The translations under genes were made by a program, and so were the position numbers. The notes below the pieces were generated by a model that saw only the letters and a list, made by a program, of their open reading frames with translations, was not told where the DNA came from and searched no databases. Positions 48,281 through 58,964 of a stretch of 64,000 bases of DNA are shown in pieces. Position 1 is the first letter of the stretch; each line of letters begins with the position of its first letter. Source of the DNA: Rhizophagus irregularis (lineage: Eukaryota > Glomeromycota > Glomeromycetes > Glomerales > Glomeraceae); contig NC_089441.1 in the NCBI RefSeq assembly GCF_026210795.1, forward strand, positions 3,658,001-3,722,000, given 5' to 3'.

Positions 48281-51200
48281 TCAATGCCCAATATTTTCCC
48301 AATTAGAGTCATCAAATGCATTTTCTTTATCAATTATATAATATCTATTATCTATTTTAGCAAAACCTATACAATGATCTAAACATCTTACATCGATAAA
48401 TTCTTTTGATCTGAATTGAGTAAAATGTTTACATCCATATTCATCTTCTACAATTTTTGATGTTAATTGTACATAGGCTAACATGTAAACCTGATGGTTG
48501 AATTCATGGACAAGATAATAATTTACGATTCCATATATATCTACAATAACGAGTTGAGGAGGCGCATTGGGTCTGTGGGCAAGTTTATCTATTGTGCGTC
48601 TTATCTAAAAATATTTATAAATAAAATATAAAATCAATATTAAAATTATATCAAAAAAATAAAAAAATAGCAATGATAGTAATCAAAGATTATAAATTTT
48701 ACCTGAGCACAATAATTATTTCTTGCAATTTTATTATTTCTTTTTATACAACAGCTACTAATATATTGTCCATCTGAAGTTCTTAATCTTCCATATCTTA
48801 TACCATAATTATTAACCTCCTAAAAAACGAAATTATTTTGTTATTGTAATGATGAATTTAAAATTAAATAAAATAAAGCTTTATATTACCATTTCTAAAT
48901 CATTACGATTTATATTGCTTGATCCTTCGTAAAATTTAATCAGATGTTTGTGTTCTTGGCTTAGCAGAGAATATTGAGTAGAAGGGGAATAAAATTCTTC
49001 TTCATACCCTTCAGTACTAAAGACCCGTTCCTTACTCCATTGTTTTAGCGGGTTTTCTTTGAAAATAGCTTTTGAGATAGAAAAAAATGGTAACATATAA
49101 AATTGCTGTAACAAAGTAAGCATATTTGCAAGGTTGATATATGGCTTGATCTTTGATTTAATGAGTGGTTGTAATATACCACACACCCTTTCCATAGGAA
49201 ACTGCCAATGGGTCCAACTAGGGCCACAATATTTAATAGAATCTGCTACATGTAAGAGGTAATGGAAACTTATCTTACATGCTGCTAAACGTTGGCCATT
49301 GTTCTGATAATACTCTCTAAAATAATTAATCATTATTTTAATTATTATACAATTATAAATTATAAGACAGAAATCATTACCTTTCATAATAATCTGAAAA
49401 TTTTTTAAGCAAAATTTGTACATCATCAATTTGTTCTTCAGATATTTCAGGTTCTAAACAAAGCTTTACAGACTTCACAAAGTTTGCCCGATCGGCTGAA
49501 GATGCCTATTATGTAACGAAAAGTAAAATTTACTTTTTGATTAGTTAAAAAAATTTAAAAATGTATTAATTTAACTTTTTACTTTTTATTAAAATACCTT
49601 TTATCCAGATACACCTTTAGTAATGGTAATGAAAATAAAATTATCCAATTTCTCCATTCTACCGCTTTGTAACCATTATGATATTTAAATATGTCACGTG
49701 GAGGGCGACCAATTTCAATAGGCATATCTTTTTTTACTTTTTCCATTTGTATGCCAATACTTTCCCACTGTGATTTTGATAACTCATAATCACTAGACAA
49801 TAATAGATTGTTATAAAAAAATTTTCCACTCCAATGTGCATACATTGACGGTGCCACATTCTCGAAGAATAAATGCATTATATCTGTTGGGAAAGACCAT
49901 GGAAATAATAATGTTTGTAATTTTAACAATTCACTGGACCCTTTAATTCCTGTATAGTAAAGTAATAATAATTAATACAGAGATGTAAAGTATACTTTTA
50001 CTTTTTTTCTCAAGAAAATCATACCTGTTTCTCTGATCATTTCATCTTTTCGATCTTTATTCGTTTCTTCTTCAATTAATTTTCCCATATTGATCGTGTC
50101 ATCATGATTTCTTATATTGCAAAAAGCAGATGATGGATAGTATATGTGTTTATTTGATGGGTAACAAGTCCCTTTTATCATACAAAAACGACAACCTTTA
50201 TACGAATTGTGTCCAGAGAGGTTTAAGCTTTTGCTTAACGCTGGAACATCCCCCGTCCATGTTAATAAATGTGCGCGTAAAATAAAAGGTTCATTTGTTC
50301 GTCCATCTATACATTGAACTCCTTCTATAATATTTAACAAAATAAAATTTCAATTATAGAAAAAATACATTTTTATTAGATATTAAAATTAGCTATACCT
50401 TCAAGTTCTTGTAATTCTTTTATAAGAGGGCATAAAAAAGAATTAAAATTCTTTGGCGAACGGGAACCTGGTATTATCATTGTTACCAGTAGATTTTCTT
50501 TTTTTACACGAATAGAAGGATGAAGATTATTATTTATTAATAAGATGACCCAACAATCATCGGTTCGTTGTTCAAAGATCTGATATCCATCACATGTCCC
50601 AGATAGTGCAATATCCCGTTCATCTTTAAAAAAACCCCTTTGTAATAAATCCTTATATAACCTATTGAAAGAAACATATTTTAATGGCCTTTTTTTTAAA
50701 AAAAAATTTACTTTAGTAATTAAATTATACTCACAATCCATCAAAGATATCAGCATATATTTCCTCCTCTCCTTTGTTTTGGGAATAATTACTTCTATAT
50801 TGTAATTCTTCGGCTCTTTCTTTATTCTTGTATTGAATTATTAGGCGTTCTTTTACCGAAAAAAAAAATGTTGTATTTACAGGTTTGCCATTATCATCAA
50901 ATCTGTTTTCACCACAAATAGGGCAACTGGCTAAATTTTCATATGATGATGTAAATGCAATACAACTGTTTTTGCAAGTATCGTATCTATGAGGTTCAAA
51001 AGGAACTATGCTATTGATTTTTTTTTTCAACTTATAGATTGTTAAATTAGAATTAACATTATCAAGTATTTTGTTGAATGCGATGTCAGATATTGAATGG
51101 AGTACTTTTGTATGTAAAAGACGTAAACCTTGAATCAATTCATCTAAAATAAATAAATATTATTATTCTATCAAAATTAAAATCAATAAACATAGTATTA

Positions 51201-51892
51201 ACTGTACCATCGTTTATGTTTGTCATTTCAGATTCCTCAAATTCTTTATCATCATCTGTTAATTCATCATTCTCTTCAGAAATATATGCACTTGTTTGTG
51301 AACAATCACTTTCAGTTTCTATGTCTCCTTTATCATCTTCTTCATCACAATCTTTATTATCAAGACTTTGCCTATCACTATTCTTATCGTAATCTTCGTT
51401 ATTAGGAATTGGATTACCATTATTATAATCTTCGTTGTCAAGAAATGGCTCATCGCTATCGTCATCATCATAATCTTCTGATCTGCAATTAACATGATTT
51501 TGATGATTATTAAAGTATTATTATAACAATAATGTTTAATAAAAGTAAAATTTACTTTTTTTTATAAAACAATTAATTAATTACCTTTTTGGTATGTCTT
51601 TTAAAATTACAGGAACATGATCGTTATTTGAAATATTGCTTTCTGAACTTGTATCTGATTTATCCGATTCATCGTCTTCGAACTTTCTTTTTTCAGCTGC
51701 GTTACAACTTGAAATTGATTCACTATCGCTTTTTGTTTCTGATCCGCTTTCTGCTTCAGATTCATTAATTTTTTCAATATTTGCTTTTTCTCTTTTTTGA
51801 TGTTTTTTAAAAGTTTTTCTAGTAGACAACCACTTTCCGTTACCATCTTTAGAATTTATTTTACAAATACGACAAGAACAAAGAAATGGCAT
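48281..51892 (-). CDS. Tnp2-type (CACTA/Plavaka-like) DNA transposase, apparently complete
   Basis: Transposase of a plain cut-and-paste DNA transposon of the En/Spm-CACTA superfamily. Ten exons (minus): 51892-51585, 51482-51208, 51143-50735, 50661-50399, 50324-50025, 49949-49615, 49505-49381, 49316-48890, 48819-48703 and 48604-48281, about 960 aa. In order: N-terminal Cys-rich finger (CSCRICK), acidic Ser/Asp linker, and a zinc-finger-like YDTCKNSCIAF..CPICGENRF. The Tnp2 core follows: GTCDGYQIFEQRTDDCWVIL, LRAHLLTWTGDVPALSK, GHNSYKGCRFC, FPTDIMHLFFENVAP and EIGRPPRDI. A C-terminal helical region has HYLLHVADSIKYCGPSWTHW and the closing EFNHQVYMLAYVQ. The sixth intron is uncertain: only a donor before VYLDKRYF keeps frame with the next exon, and family members usually retain that stretch. 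The otherwise open frame suggests a young or co-opted copy. Terminal CACTA repeats were not found. Confidence 0.88.
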
Positions 51893-52805
51893 TTTGAAAC
51901 GTGATAGAATTTATGTAACGATCTATTTTTATAAACAATCACATAGTTTGTATTACATGATTGTATTAAATTTACGCATTAAAGTTAGAGGTTGTGTTAC
52001 AAGATTGTGTATCGTTATTAGAGATGATATAATAATGACAATATTCGTAATAATTATACTGATTGTATTATGAGCAATGGTTCACACAAAGCCATACTAA
52101 TTGTTCAAAGCCTATTATGAGCAACGGTTCATATAAAAGCCATAATAATTGTTCAAAGCCTATTATGAGCAACGGTTCATATAAAGCCATACTAATTGTA
52201 TTAAGAGATTGTGTTATGAGCAACGCTCGTACTGATGACCGATAAATTGAATCATTATATTTTATGTATTATTATCAATGAAGTTAATTTAACCGTGTTA
52301 ATACTGACAAGAATGTAGTCCTAATACTTGTAATAATCTTTCATTAATAATTTCATAATATAATTTTCATGATATTTTTTTCTTTATGGACACCAACACT
52401 ACAGTGAAATGCAAAAGTTATATTTAAAGGTATAAACTCCCTCTCACCAATTGTTCGCAAGGCTCTCAATCAGTCAGAACCTAAAATAAAGTTATATCGG
52501 TTATTAGACATGTTTGATACTGGTCTCCTTAGTGTCCTCGAGCTGGGCTTTGATCATCGCAAACGAGTCGTAATATATTATTCACAGGGGTAATGAGTCA
52601 GTTTTTGGAGAGGCACTTTGTTAGACCATCAGGACAGAAAATCAGAAAATGGTGTCGAACAACTATAAATGGTATTTCGCGATCAATAAAAAATAAAAAT
52701 AAACAACGCGTCAGTCATGTCACGTTTAAGTATAAAGTATAAATACATGCTATCTTTAGTGATTCTTCATTTCTTTACGCATTTTTTTAAAAAAATTTAA
52801 AAAAA
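51893..52805. other. region upstream of the transposase and of the Pro-rich gene
   Basis: Holds the 5' end of the transposon, including the tandem repeat listed separately. A CACTACAGTG string at about 52397 is the only CACTA-like word near here but lacks a visible partner. The remainder up to 52805 would be promoter of the plus-strand gene that starts at 52806. Confidence 0.5.
52065..52235. repeat. subterminal tandem repeat, about 48-bp unit
   Basis: ATGAGCAACGGTTCA and its variants recur at about 52070, 52116, 52164 and 52215, each followed by TATAAAGCCATACTAATTGT-like sequence. It lies just upstream of the transposase start, as subterminal binding repeats do in CACTA elements; that role is inferred. 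Confidence 0.7.
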
Positions 52806-53755
52806 ATGGAACAAACACCCGAAACTGAGGTATAAAAGTAAAAATATAAAAATATTTTTAATAATCTATAATCAAAAATTCTTACTTTATTACTATATTA
52901 TAGCTCAGGCCCATATATAAGCCTACGTCTAAATATAATTTACAAGATGCGTTAGGATTAAAAAATGAAAAGCAACGCTGGCTTGCTTATTTGGTAACTA
53001 TTTATTAATTTTTAATAAAAGATAAAAATTGTTTTTTAATAGTAAATTTTTGTAATAGGAGATAATGCGAGAATGTCTCTACGAAAAGAATGTAGATTTT
53101 ACCGCCGATTATAGGAGTCAAAAGCATACAATAACTGCACAAATAGTTCGTTCTGTAAATATTAAATTTTAATTTTCGTCATTTCTTTTTTTTTTGAAGT
53201 ATACTAAAAATTATTATATTATAGTTTAAAAAAAAGGCTCCTGACTTCCCTATAACCGCAGCCGATTGGGCTGTAAAGGAGATGCTTGTTAGTACTATAC
53301 AAAATAAACGTAAGTTAATAATAACTTTATTTATACCTAGTTGGTTTATAGTAGAAATTAATTATTTCATTTTATTTATAATAGGCTATTATCTGAAAAA
53401 AAAAAAAAATGAATTAGAAAATAATTTAAGAGTTCCACCACAAAATTCTCCAGCATTACAGGACCGTCCTCCACCATCTCCTCAAGCACAACAAGATCCT
53501 CCTTCTCCAGTTAAGCCTTCTGATGAACAAGTTCAGATCCGGCCTCCAGTTGAGCCTTCTGATGAACAAGTTCAGATCCGGCCTCCAGAACCACGTACTA
53601 ATGAACAAGTTCAAGTCCGGCCTCCAGAACCACGTACTAATGAAAAAGTTCAAAGTGATCCTCCAAAAAGGGTCCAGAAACAACGTGTAAATGACAAAGA
53701 AAATCAAAATAATGTCCCCAAAAAAAGAGGAAGAAAAGCAAAATCAAGTAAATAA
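52806..53755 (+). CDS. lineage-specific proline-rich basic protein
   Basis: I do not recognise it. Exons 52806-52829, 52904-52993, 53059-53154, 53225-53309 and 53385-53755 join in frame to 221 aa. Residues about 9-100 are globular-looking and aromatic/charged (LRPIYKPTSKYNLQDALGLK, EKQRWLAYLEIMRECLYEKN, FPITAADWAVKEMLVSTIQ). The last exon encodes a Pro-rich region with four imperfect copies of an EPSDEQVQIRPP/EPRTNEQVQVRPP unit, then a very basic end with an AT-hook-like KKRGRKAKSSK. That suggests a nuclear, DNA-binding protein, as inference. It lies 914 bp from the transposase start, in divergent orientation, so it could also be transposon-associated. Confidence 0.7.
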
Positions 53756-54143
53756 ATAAACTTGATCTCGGAGATGACAATTTCTTCGTTCTTGTATAAA
53801 ACGAATCATACATAGTTTTGACTTAATTAGTTCAATAAATCTTGTTATGATAAACTATTGGTTAATTCATCTTCTCATACACTATATCAGTATTCGGCAT
53901 TTCATTCGAATTAAATTAAAAATTTGAAGACGTTTAGATTACCTCCGCATAAATAATTTGAATTGTGTAACGCGTAATTTGTCCACGCCTTATTACGCAA
54001 TGTTTAATTGTTCTAATCATTAATAAATAATCTACACACTATAAATTACTTTGATAAGAAATTTTACACATTTAATCTTTTTTGTTCTAAAAAATCGCTT
54101 AAATCTTATAAATACCTTTCCCTTCAATTATGATAACTTACAA
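53756..54143. other. intergenic spacer
   Basis: A 388-bp spacer between two plus-strand orphan genes; AT-rich, no recognised element. Confidence 0.5.
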
Positions 54144-54649
54144 ATGAAGATGGTTCACAAAAGAAGTCAAAATAAATTACAAGAACGAAAAAATAAATCC
54201 TTTTCGAATAATAAAAGAAAAAGAGATAAGGTGAGTGAACACTTGAGAACCGCCTAGAGTGGTTACTAGGTTCGCCCGTAGTTTTTCAGATCTTTTAGAT
54301 AGCTTTTTTTATTTTTTTCTTCTTTTTTTATTTTTTTATTTTTTTATTTTTTTTTGGAGGGTTTAATAAAAGATGGAGTATATAATTGTATTCGGTTGTT
54401 ATCTGGTTTCTAATTAAAAAATTGGTTTAGGTCAACTCTTTAAACGAAACAATTGAAAATAAAGATAAAGGTAATTATAAATTATTATTGTATAAATAAT
54501 ATATATCAATTACTAACATTTATTTAGAAATTACACAATTAAAACGGCAAAAAACATTTGCCGTTGAATTATATCAACAAAAGTTAAACCAAATAATAGA
54601 AATAGAAAATAAATTAGAAAATAATTGCAAATGTATAGAAAATGAATAA
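54144..54649 (+). CDS. small basic / coiled-coil protein
   Basis: Exons 54144-54230, 54431-54470 and 54528-54649 give 82 aa. The first exon is highly basic (MKMVHKRSQNKLQERKNKS, NNKRKRDK). The next two encode a heptad-type helix (VNSLNETIENKDKEITQLKR, VELYQQKLNQIIEIENKLE) ending in an Asn/Cys-rich tail. The basic-then-coiled-coil order resembles a miniature bZIP, but the bZIP Asn/Arg signature is not clear, so no DNA-binding family is assigned. The next plus-strand gene (55278) has the same three-exon layout and a related start. Small size keeps confidence moderate. Confidence 0.6.
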
Positions 54650-55277
54650 TTTTGTTAATAAATTATATGTTATTATAATTCAGTTCTCCCAACTATTCTG
54701 TTCCCCAAAGAACTACGTGAAAAATTTTTTTTTTTGATAGGAGAAAAAAATGATATGTTCCCATATGAAATAAAAATGATATATCTTCCATACGAAACAA
54801 GTTTTGTGAGAAAAAAAATCATTTTTTCACGAGAAAAGGAGTTTGTCAAACAAGATCTGCTACTTTTACGTAATTACTAATAGCTCATTTATTTAATATT
54901 TGTATAATTTATAAAATAAAATACGAATACTGACAAAAAGTAAATTTTACTTTCAGTTAACAACCAGATCGGCATACTGTACTATTCCGATTAAAGTTTC
55001 TAGCACGTTGTTTGTAATTAATTTTGTACTTTTCTTTGTTCCCATTTTTCCCATTTCACAAAAAATTCATCAGATCTTATCGTTCTCGTGTATTTGCTAA
55101 AATCCTTCTTTTTGAAACATGTATTTTCTCACGCATTTTTTCCTATATATACAATCCAATTACGTAAAAATTATTTTAAGTTTTCGTAACGTCTAAAACT
55201 GTGGTCTGCTTGGAAGGTTTTAGCCTGCCGAGATAGTTTTAATGATAGGAATAACTTTTAATTTATATAATAGATTC
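54650..55277. other. intergenic spacer with GAGAAAAAAAATG hairpin motifs
   Basis: No gene seen. Contains GTGAGAAAAAAAATCATTTTT-like foldback sequence near 54810-54835 and two ATGATAT..CCATA(T/C)GAAA direct repeats near 54750-54800. Confidence 0.45.
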
Positions 55278-55916
55278 ATGATGGTCAGACACCGCTCTCA
55301 ACGTTCGAAGGAAAAACGAATTGCTCGCATTAAGAGCAAAAGAGGAAGTGCTCGTCAGGTAGTTGCAGGTGGGTTCCTCTCTATGATATCCTGGGGGCTT
55401 AGATTGTTCTAAAGAGGGCTTGTGGACGTTTGTCCTGAAATGATCCTGTAGACGTCTTTGGATTGTTCTAAAGGTGACTTGTGGACGTCTGTTCTAAAAC
55501 GAATCTGTGGACGTCTAAGCGGTATCGGTGTCAACCTAAGATGGAGAAACCCGCTTGGTCGAGCTGCGCATAGATCAAGTTAACCAATTTTTTTCCCCCC
55601 ATTAGATTACATAAAGGAATTGGAAAAAAAGGTGCAGGAACTTCAAGAGCAAGTGAATGGTATGGATCGGGCTTACAGAGATGACCAGAGAGAATTGCTG
55701 CGGGTACATAATGAATTAAAGAAGGCAGAGAGAAAGTAAGTAATCAACTTTTTTGCTAATAAGTTTCCTTAAATTAATATAATTTTTCACTTTTATTTTA
55801 TTAGGATTACTCGTTTAGAAGGGGAGGAAAGGGATGAAGAAGGCCAAGAAAGAAGACAAAGAAGGGGACAGGGACGAGGGAAAAGGGGAAACGTTGTTGT
55901 AAGTTGTAAATATTGA
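55278..55916 (+). CDS. small basic / coiled-coil protein, GC-richer paralogue-like gene
   Basis: Exons 55278-55368, 55606-55735 and 55805-55916 give 110 aa. The N-terminus is basic (MMVRHRSQRSKEKRIARIKS); the middle is a strong coiled coil (YIKELEKKVQELQEQVNGMD, LLRVHNELKKAERKITRLEG); and the C-terminus is Arg/Gly/Glu-rich (RRQRRGQGRGKRGN). Layout matches the gene at 54144, both with M-V-(H/R)-K/H-R-S-Q starts, so common origin is likely. The locus is markedly GC-richer than its surroundings and uses G/C-ending codons, unlike the other genes here. A 237-bp first intron contains several GTGGACGTCT repeats. A splice at the earlier GTAGTT would shorten exon 1 but is less favoured. Confidence 0.6.
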
Positions 55917-56005
55917 CGTGCTTGGTAAACTAGTTTTAAGAATGAAGGATAAAATCTAGCGCAAAGAGTAGTGACAATACAAAGTGCAATAAAATTACAG
56001 GTATT

Positions 56006-56067
56006 GCGAATAAAATGACTAAAGAGCCAAAAGACAGCGAATAAAATGACTAAAAAGCCAAAAGACA
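56006..56067. repeat. 31-bp direct tandem duplication
   Basis: Two adjacent copies of GCGAATAAAATGACTAAA(G/A)AGCCAAAAGACA differing at one base. It lies 90 bp beyond the stop of the upstream gene. Confidence 0.8.
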
Positions 56068-56700
56068 GAATGAAAAAAAGAAAGATATAAATGAATGTAA
56101 ACGAAAATGATGCAGACCTAACCTGACGTTATACATTATATGTTATACTGTACGAACCCTGTTGTGATATTAAAGTCAATCGGCAAATATATATATATAT
56201 ATTTCAAATAAATCTTAATAAAAAAATCAACGTGTAACTGAATGATAAATTTTCTTTACCTGAAGATTTTTTTAGGTCTCCCGGTTCGTAAGACGAAAAC
56301 GTCTAACGTAATGATTCAATTTATGATCACATTGCACATTGCGCAAGTTTAATAACCCACCTATTATTTTTTTTTATTTATTTATTATATATCTAATAAT
56401 TATTTTCACACGAGAAAAAAAATTTTTTGTCAATCCTAACTGTTACATTCTGCTACCATCAAAATTGTCATTTTTTTTTTAGTGAGAAAATTTTTTATTT
56501 GCGGAAAAAAAATACCGAATGGGAGAAATGTGGATGTTACACAGAGTTTAATGTGTCACGCTAAGGTGGTGGAACATCATTATTATAACACAATTAAATC
56601 TTACGCGTGCACTTTCATTTTTGGTTCATCAAATCCACTTTGCCATTAAAGTATAAATACACCGCTTCCATTAAAAGATGTAAAGATGTAATTCAATATC

Positions 56701-56812
56701 GAATTACATATTACGATTAATATGTCCAAACAAAAAAAAATCGAATTACATATTACGATTAATATGTCGCAGCAAAAAAGCCATGAAATAGAATTACATA
56801 TTACAATTAATA
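56701..56812. repeat. three promoter-proximal copies of a GAATTACATATTACGATTAA box
   Basis: Copies start at 56701, 56743 and 56791, the third with one substitution, about 115-225 bp before the start codon at 56927. Spacing and position suggest a repeated regulatory box; no factor is assigned. Confidence 0.65.
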
Positions 56813-56926
56813 AATTTATCAAAAAAAAAATTAAAAATTCATTTTTTGGTTTTTCTTTCTCTAATTCTCTTCTTTTTTTAAAAAAATACTGAATTCTTTC
56901 TACCACCTTTATCGCAATTTTAAAAT

Positions 56927-58964
56927 ATGGACTCTTTAAGATCATTAAAAATACCAATTATCCAGCTGCAAAAAAGTATTTTACCTTATAATTTTGATTC
57001 TGAAGAACAACCCGAAACAGAACAGCCTGCAACAGGTTTGCAAAGTTAATTATTTATTTTGTATCTAATTCTAATAAATCAATTAATATCTACTTCAATT
57101 TTGAATCAATATTTCATAATTGGATATATTTAAAGATAAACAAGAACCATTGGTCCTAATAATTTCTCCAAGTGTTACAAGTGACGATGGTTCTTTTGGT
57201 TCTCCTAGTGTCGGGGTTGGGGTTTCTGAAACTTTTAGTAATAATGGCACTAAAAAACCAAATATAAATAATGAATTTGACAATGATGATAGGAATGAAG
57301 AACAGGATCGTAGTCAAGGTTAGTTTTAAAATTAATATGATTTTATATTTAATATATGTGCGAACACGGTATAACAGTAATATTAAAGTTTATTAAATAG
57401 TTATTAATTAACACAATTTTATTTACAAAAAGTAAATTCCTTTTTTCTTATTTATATTTTATAGATGATCAAGTAAAAGTATTGGATACCAATACTGATG
57501 ATGCTAACGAAGATTTTTGTAAGTTTCAATTTATATCTTATAATCTTAGTAATTTAGAGCAAACAGTAATATTTAAATTTATGTTTATTATTTTCTATTT
57601 ATTGTAATGTATAAGGTTCAACCCAAAAAAATGATAAAAAAAGAACGAAAATTGGTAAATTTTCGCATTTTTTTTCTTACCTTGTTGATTAACAAAAGAG
57701 ATACTTACTTTTTGTTATTTTAAATTATATTAGATACCTCGATGTGTAAAAGGGCTAAACCGGGTATTGTATAATTCACAGAAAGTAAACTCTGAAACTT
57801 GAATTTGAAATAATATATATATTTTTCTTTAGACGAAAAAATATTATTGGCCATTAATAAGATCGGAGGTCCCACAATAGATTCGTTATTATATTCATTG
57901 AGCAAATTGAAAAATACCGGAGTTAAAAGTGTAACAATAAACTTGGTTAATAATAATATACGATTTATGGATTCCACAGGAACATTAGTGATAAAGCCAA
58001 ATCACGTTAACTCCGATGATATAACAATTAATGCCAGTTTTTCTCATTATGATTATAATCGAGCCTCGGATCTCAGCTTCGAGGCAAATATTATCGAATT
58101 AAAGAAATTCAAAGAATTGGATATGGCAAGTATAAGATTGGCGGAAGATTTGCATAAGCTGCTAGGTTATATTGGTAAATTGCCAAATAATCCACCTATA
58201 CGTGATAGGTCAATCTTCAGTAAAAAAGAAGAGTATAGAGAAGCCCTCATTAGTCATTTGGAAAAGATTAATTCAACACAAGATTTTCAATCTTTTCGTG
58301 GTACTCAACGTATTAATTTGATTTCTGATGACAATCAAAAAGTTGCAGTTCTTTTAAAATTTTACCAATTCGTGTGCAAGAAAAGACTTCATCACTTACT
58401 GAATTATCTGATGAATTCAAGAAGATTGCAAAAGATTTATCGGAGGATATATTTTTATCCGTAATGGGAGAAGCAAATGAGCAAGGAAATAAAGAAATGG
58501 CCAGACGCAAGGAACTAAGGTTTCATGTCAGGTTTTTTAAGTCATACATACAATTACAGGCTTTTTGTGAGATAAACTTAAACAGAAAACAATCAGAGAC
58601 GACAAAATCTCAAGCAAAAATATTAATTGCTCAATTTTACCCCTTAATTTCTTTACTGAATTTGGAATTGATGCTTCAGCGAGCACCACGTATATACAGG
58701 TTACTAGAAGTAGCCAATTTTGATTGGCGACTTTTAGATTCTTTCGAAGAATTAAGCGCATGTTTTTTTAAGAGTGGAGTAAAGACGGCAATTAACTTTG
58801 AAATATGGATCAATTTGGTCCGTACAGGCAAGCTGATTAGTTATGACGAAGAATTAAAAACTCAAGAAAGAAATAGGGAAAACAAGAGGATTAAAATTGA
58901 AATTATTAAGGAATATTTTGATATTTCAGGGGTTAATTTTGACGAGATGGTTGGTAATGAGTAG
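56927..58964 (+). CDS. lineage-specific orphan protein with apparent frameshift
   Basis: I do not recognise the family. Exons 56927-57035, 57136-57318, 57465-57518, 57616-57654, 57734-57763 and 57833-58964. The early exons encode a short N-terminus (MDSLRSLKIPIIQLQKSILP) and polar low-complexity linkers. The last exon holds a globular region (KILLAINKIGGPTIDSLLYS, GVKSVTINLVNNNIRFMDST) followed by a long charged helical part. Around 58335-58375 the reading frame shifts by one base in an A/T homopolymer context: the first frame ends at 58464, while good coding (ILPIRVQEKTSSLTELSDEF onward to 58964) continues in another frame. Either a sequence error, a tiny unrecognised intron or a real break; product about 510 aa if joined. 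A rearranged partial copy lies at 62141-63259. In the repeat-rich block it is probably a fast-evolving multicopy family. Confidence 0.55.

Larger units (their letters stand above)
55917..56926. other. intergenic spacer
   Basis: Contains the tandem repeats at 56006 and 56701, a (TA)n run near 56188-56200 and AT-rich sequence; no gene was recognised. Confidence 0.5.

Noticed and set aside
52390-52410. CACTACAGTG as a CACTA transposon terminus
   Set aside because: No matching inverted copy was found downstream of the transposase, and a five-base word is expected by chance.
53456-53707. Trp/Arg repeat frame on the minus strand
   Set aside because: Antisense shadow of the proline-rich repeat of the plus-strand gene.
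57095-57283. Minus-strand frame across exon 2 of the orphan gene
   Set aside because: Not annotated as a gene because the plus-strand exon has consistent splicing, but kept in mind because the same segment is inverted in the copy at 62-63 kb.
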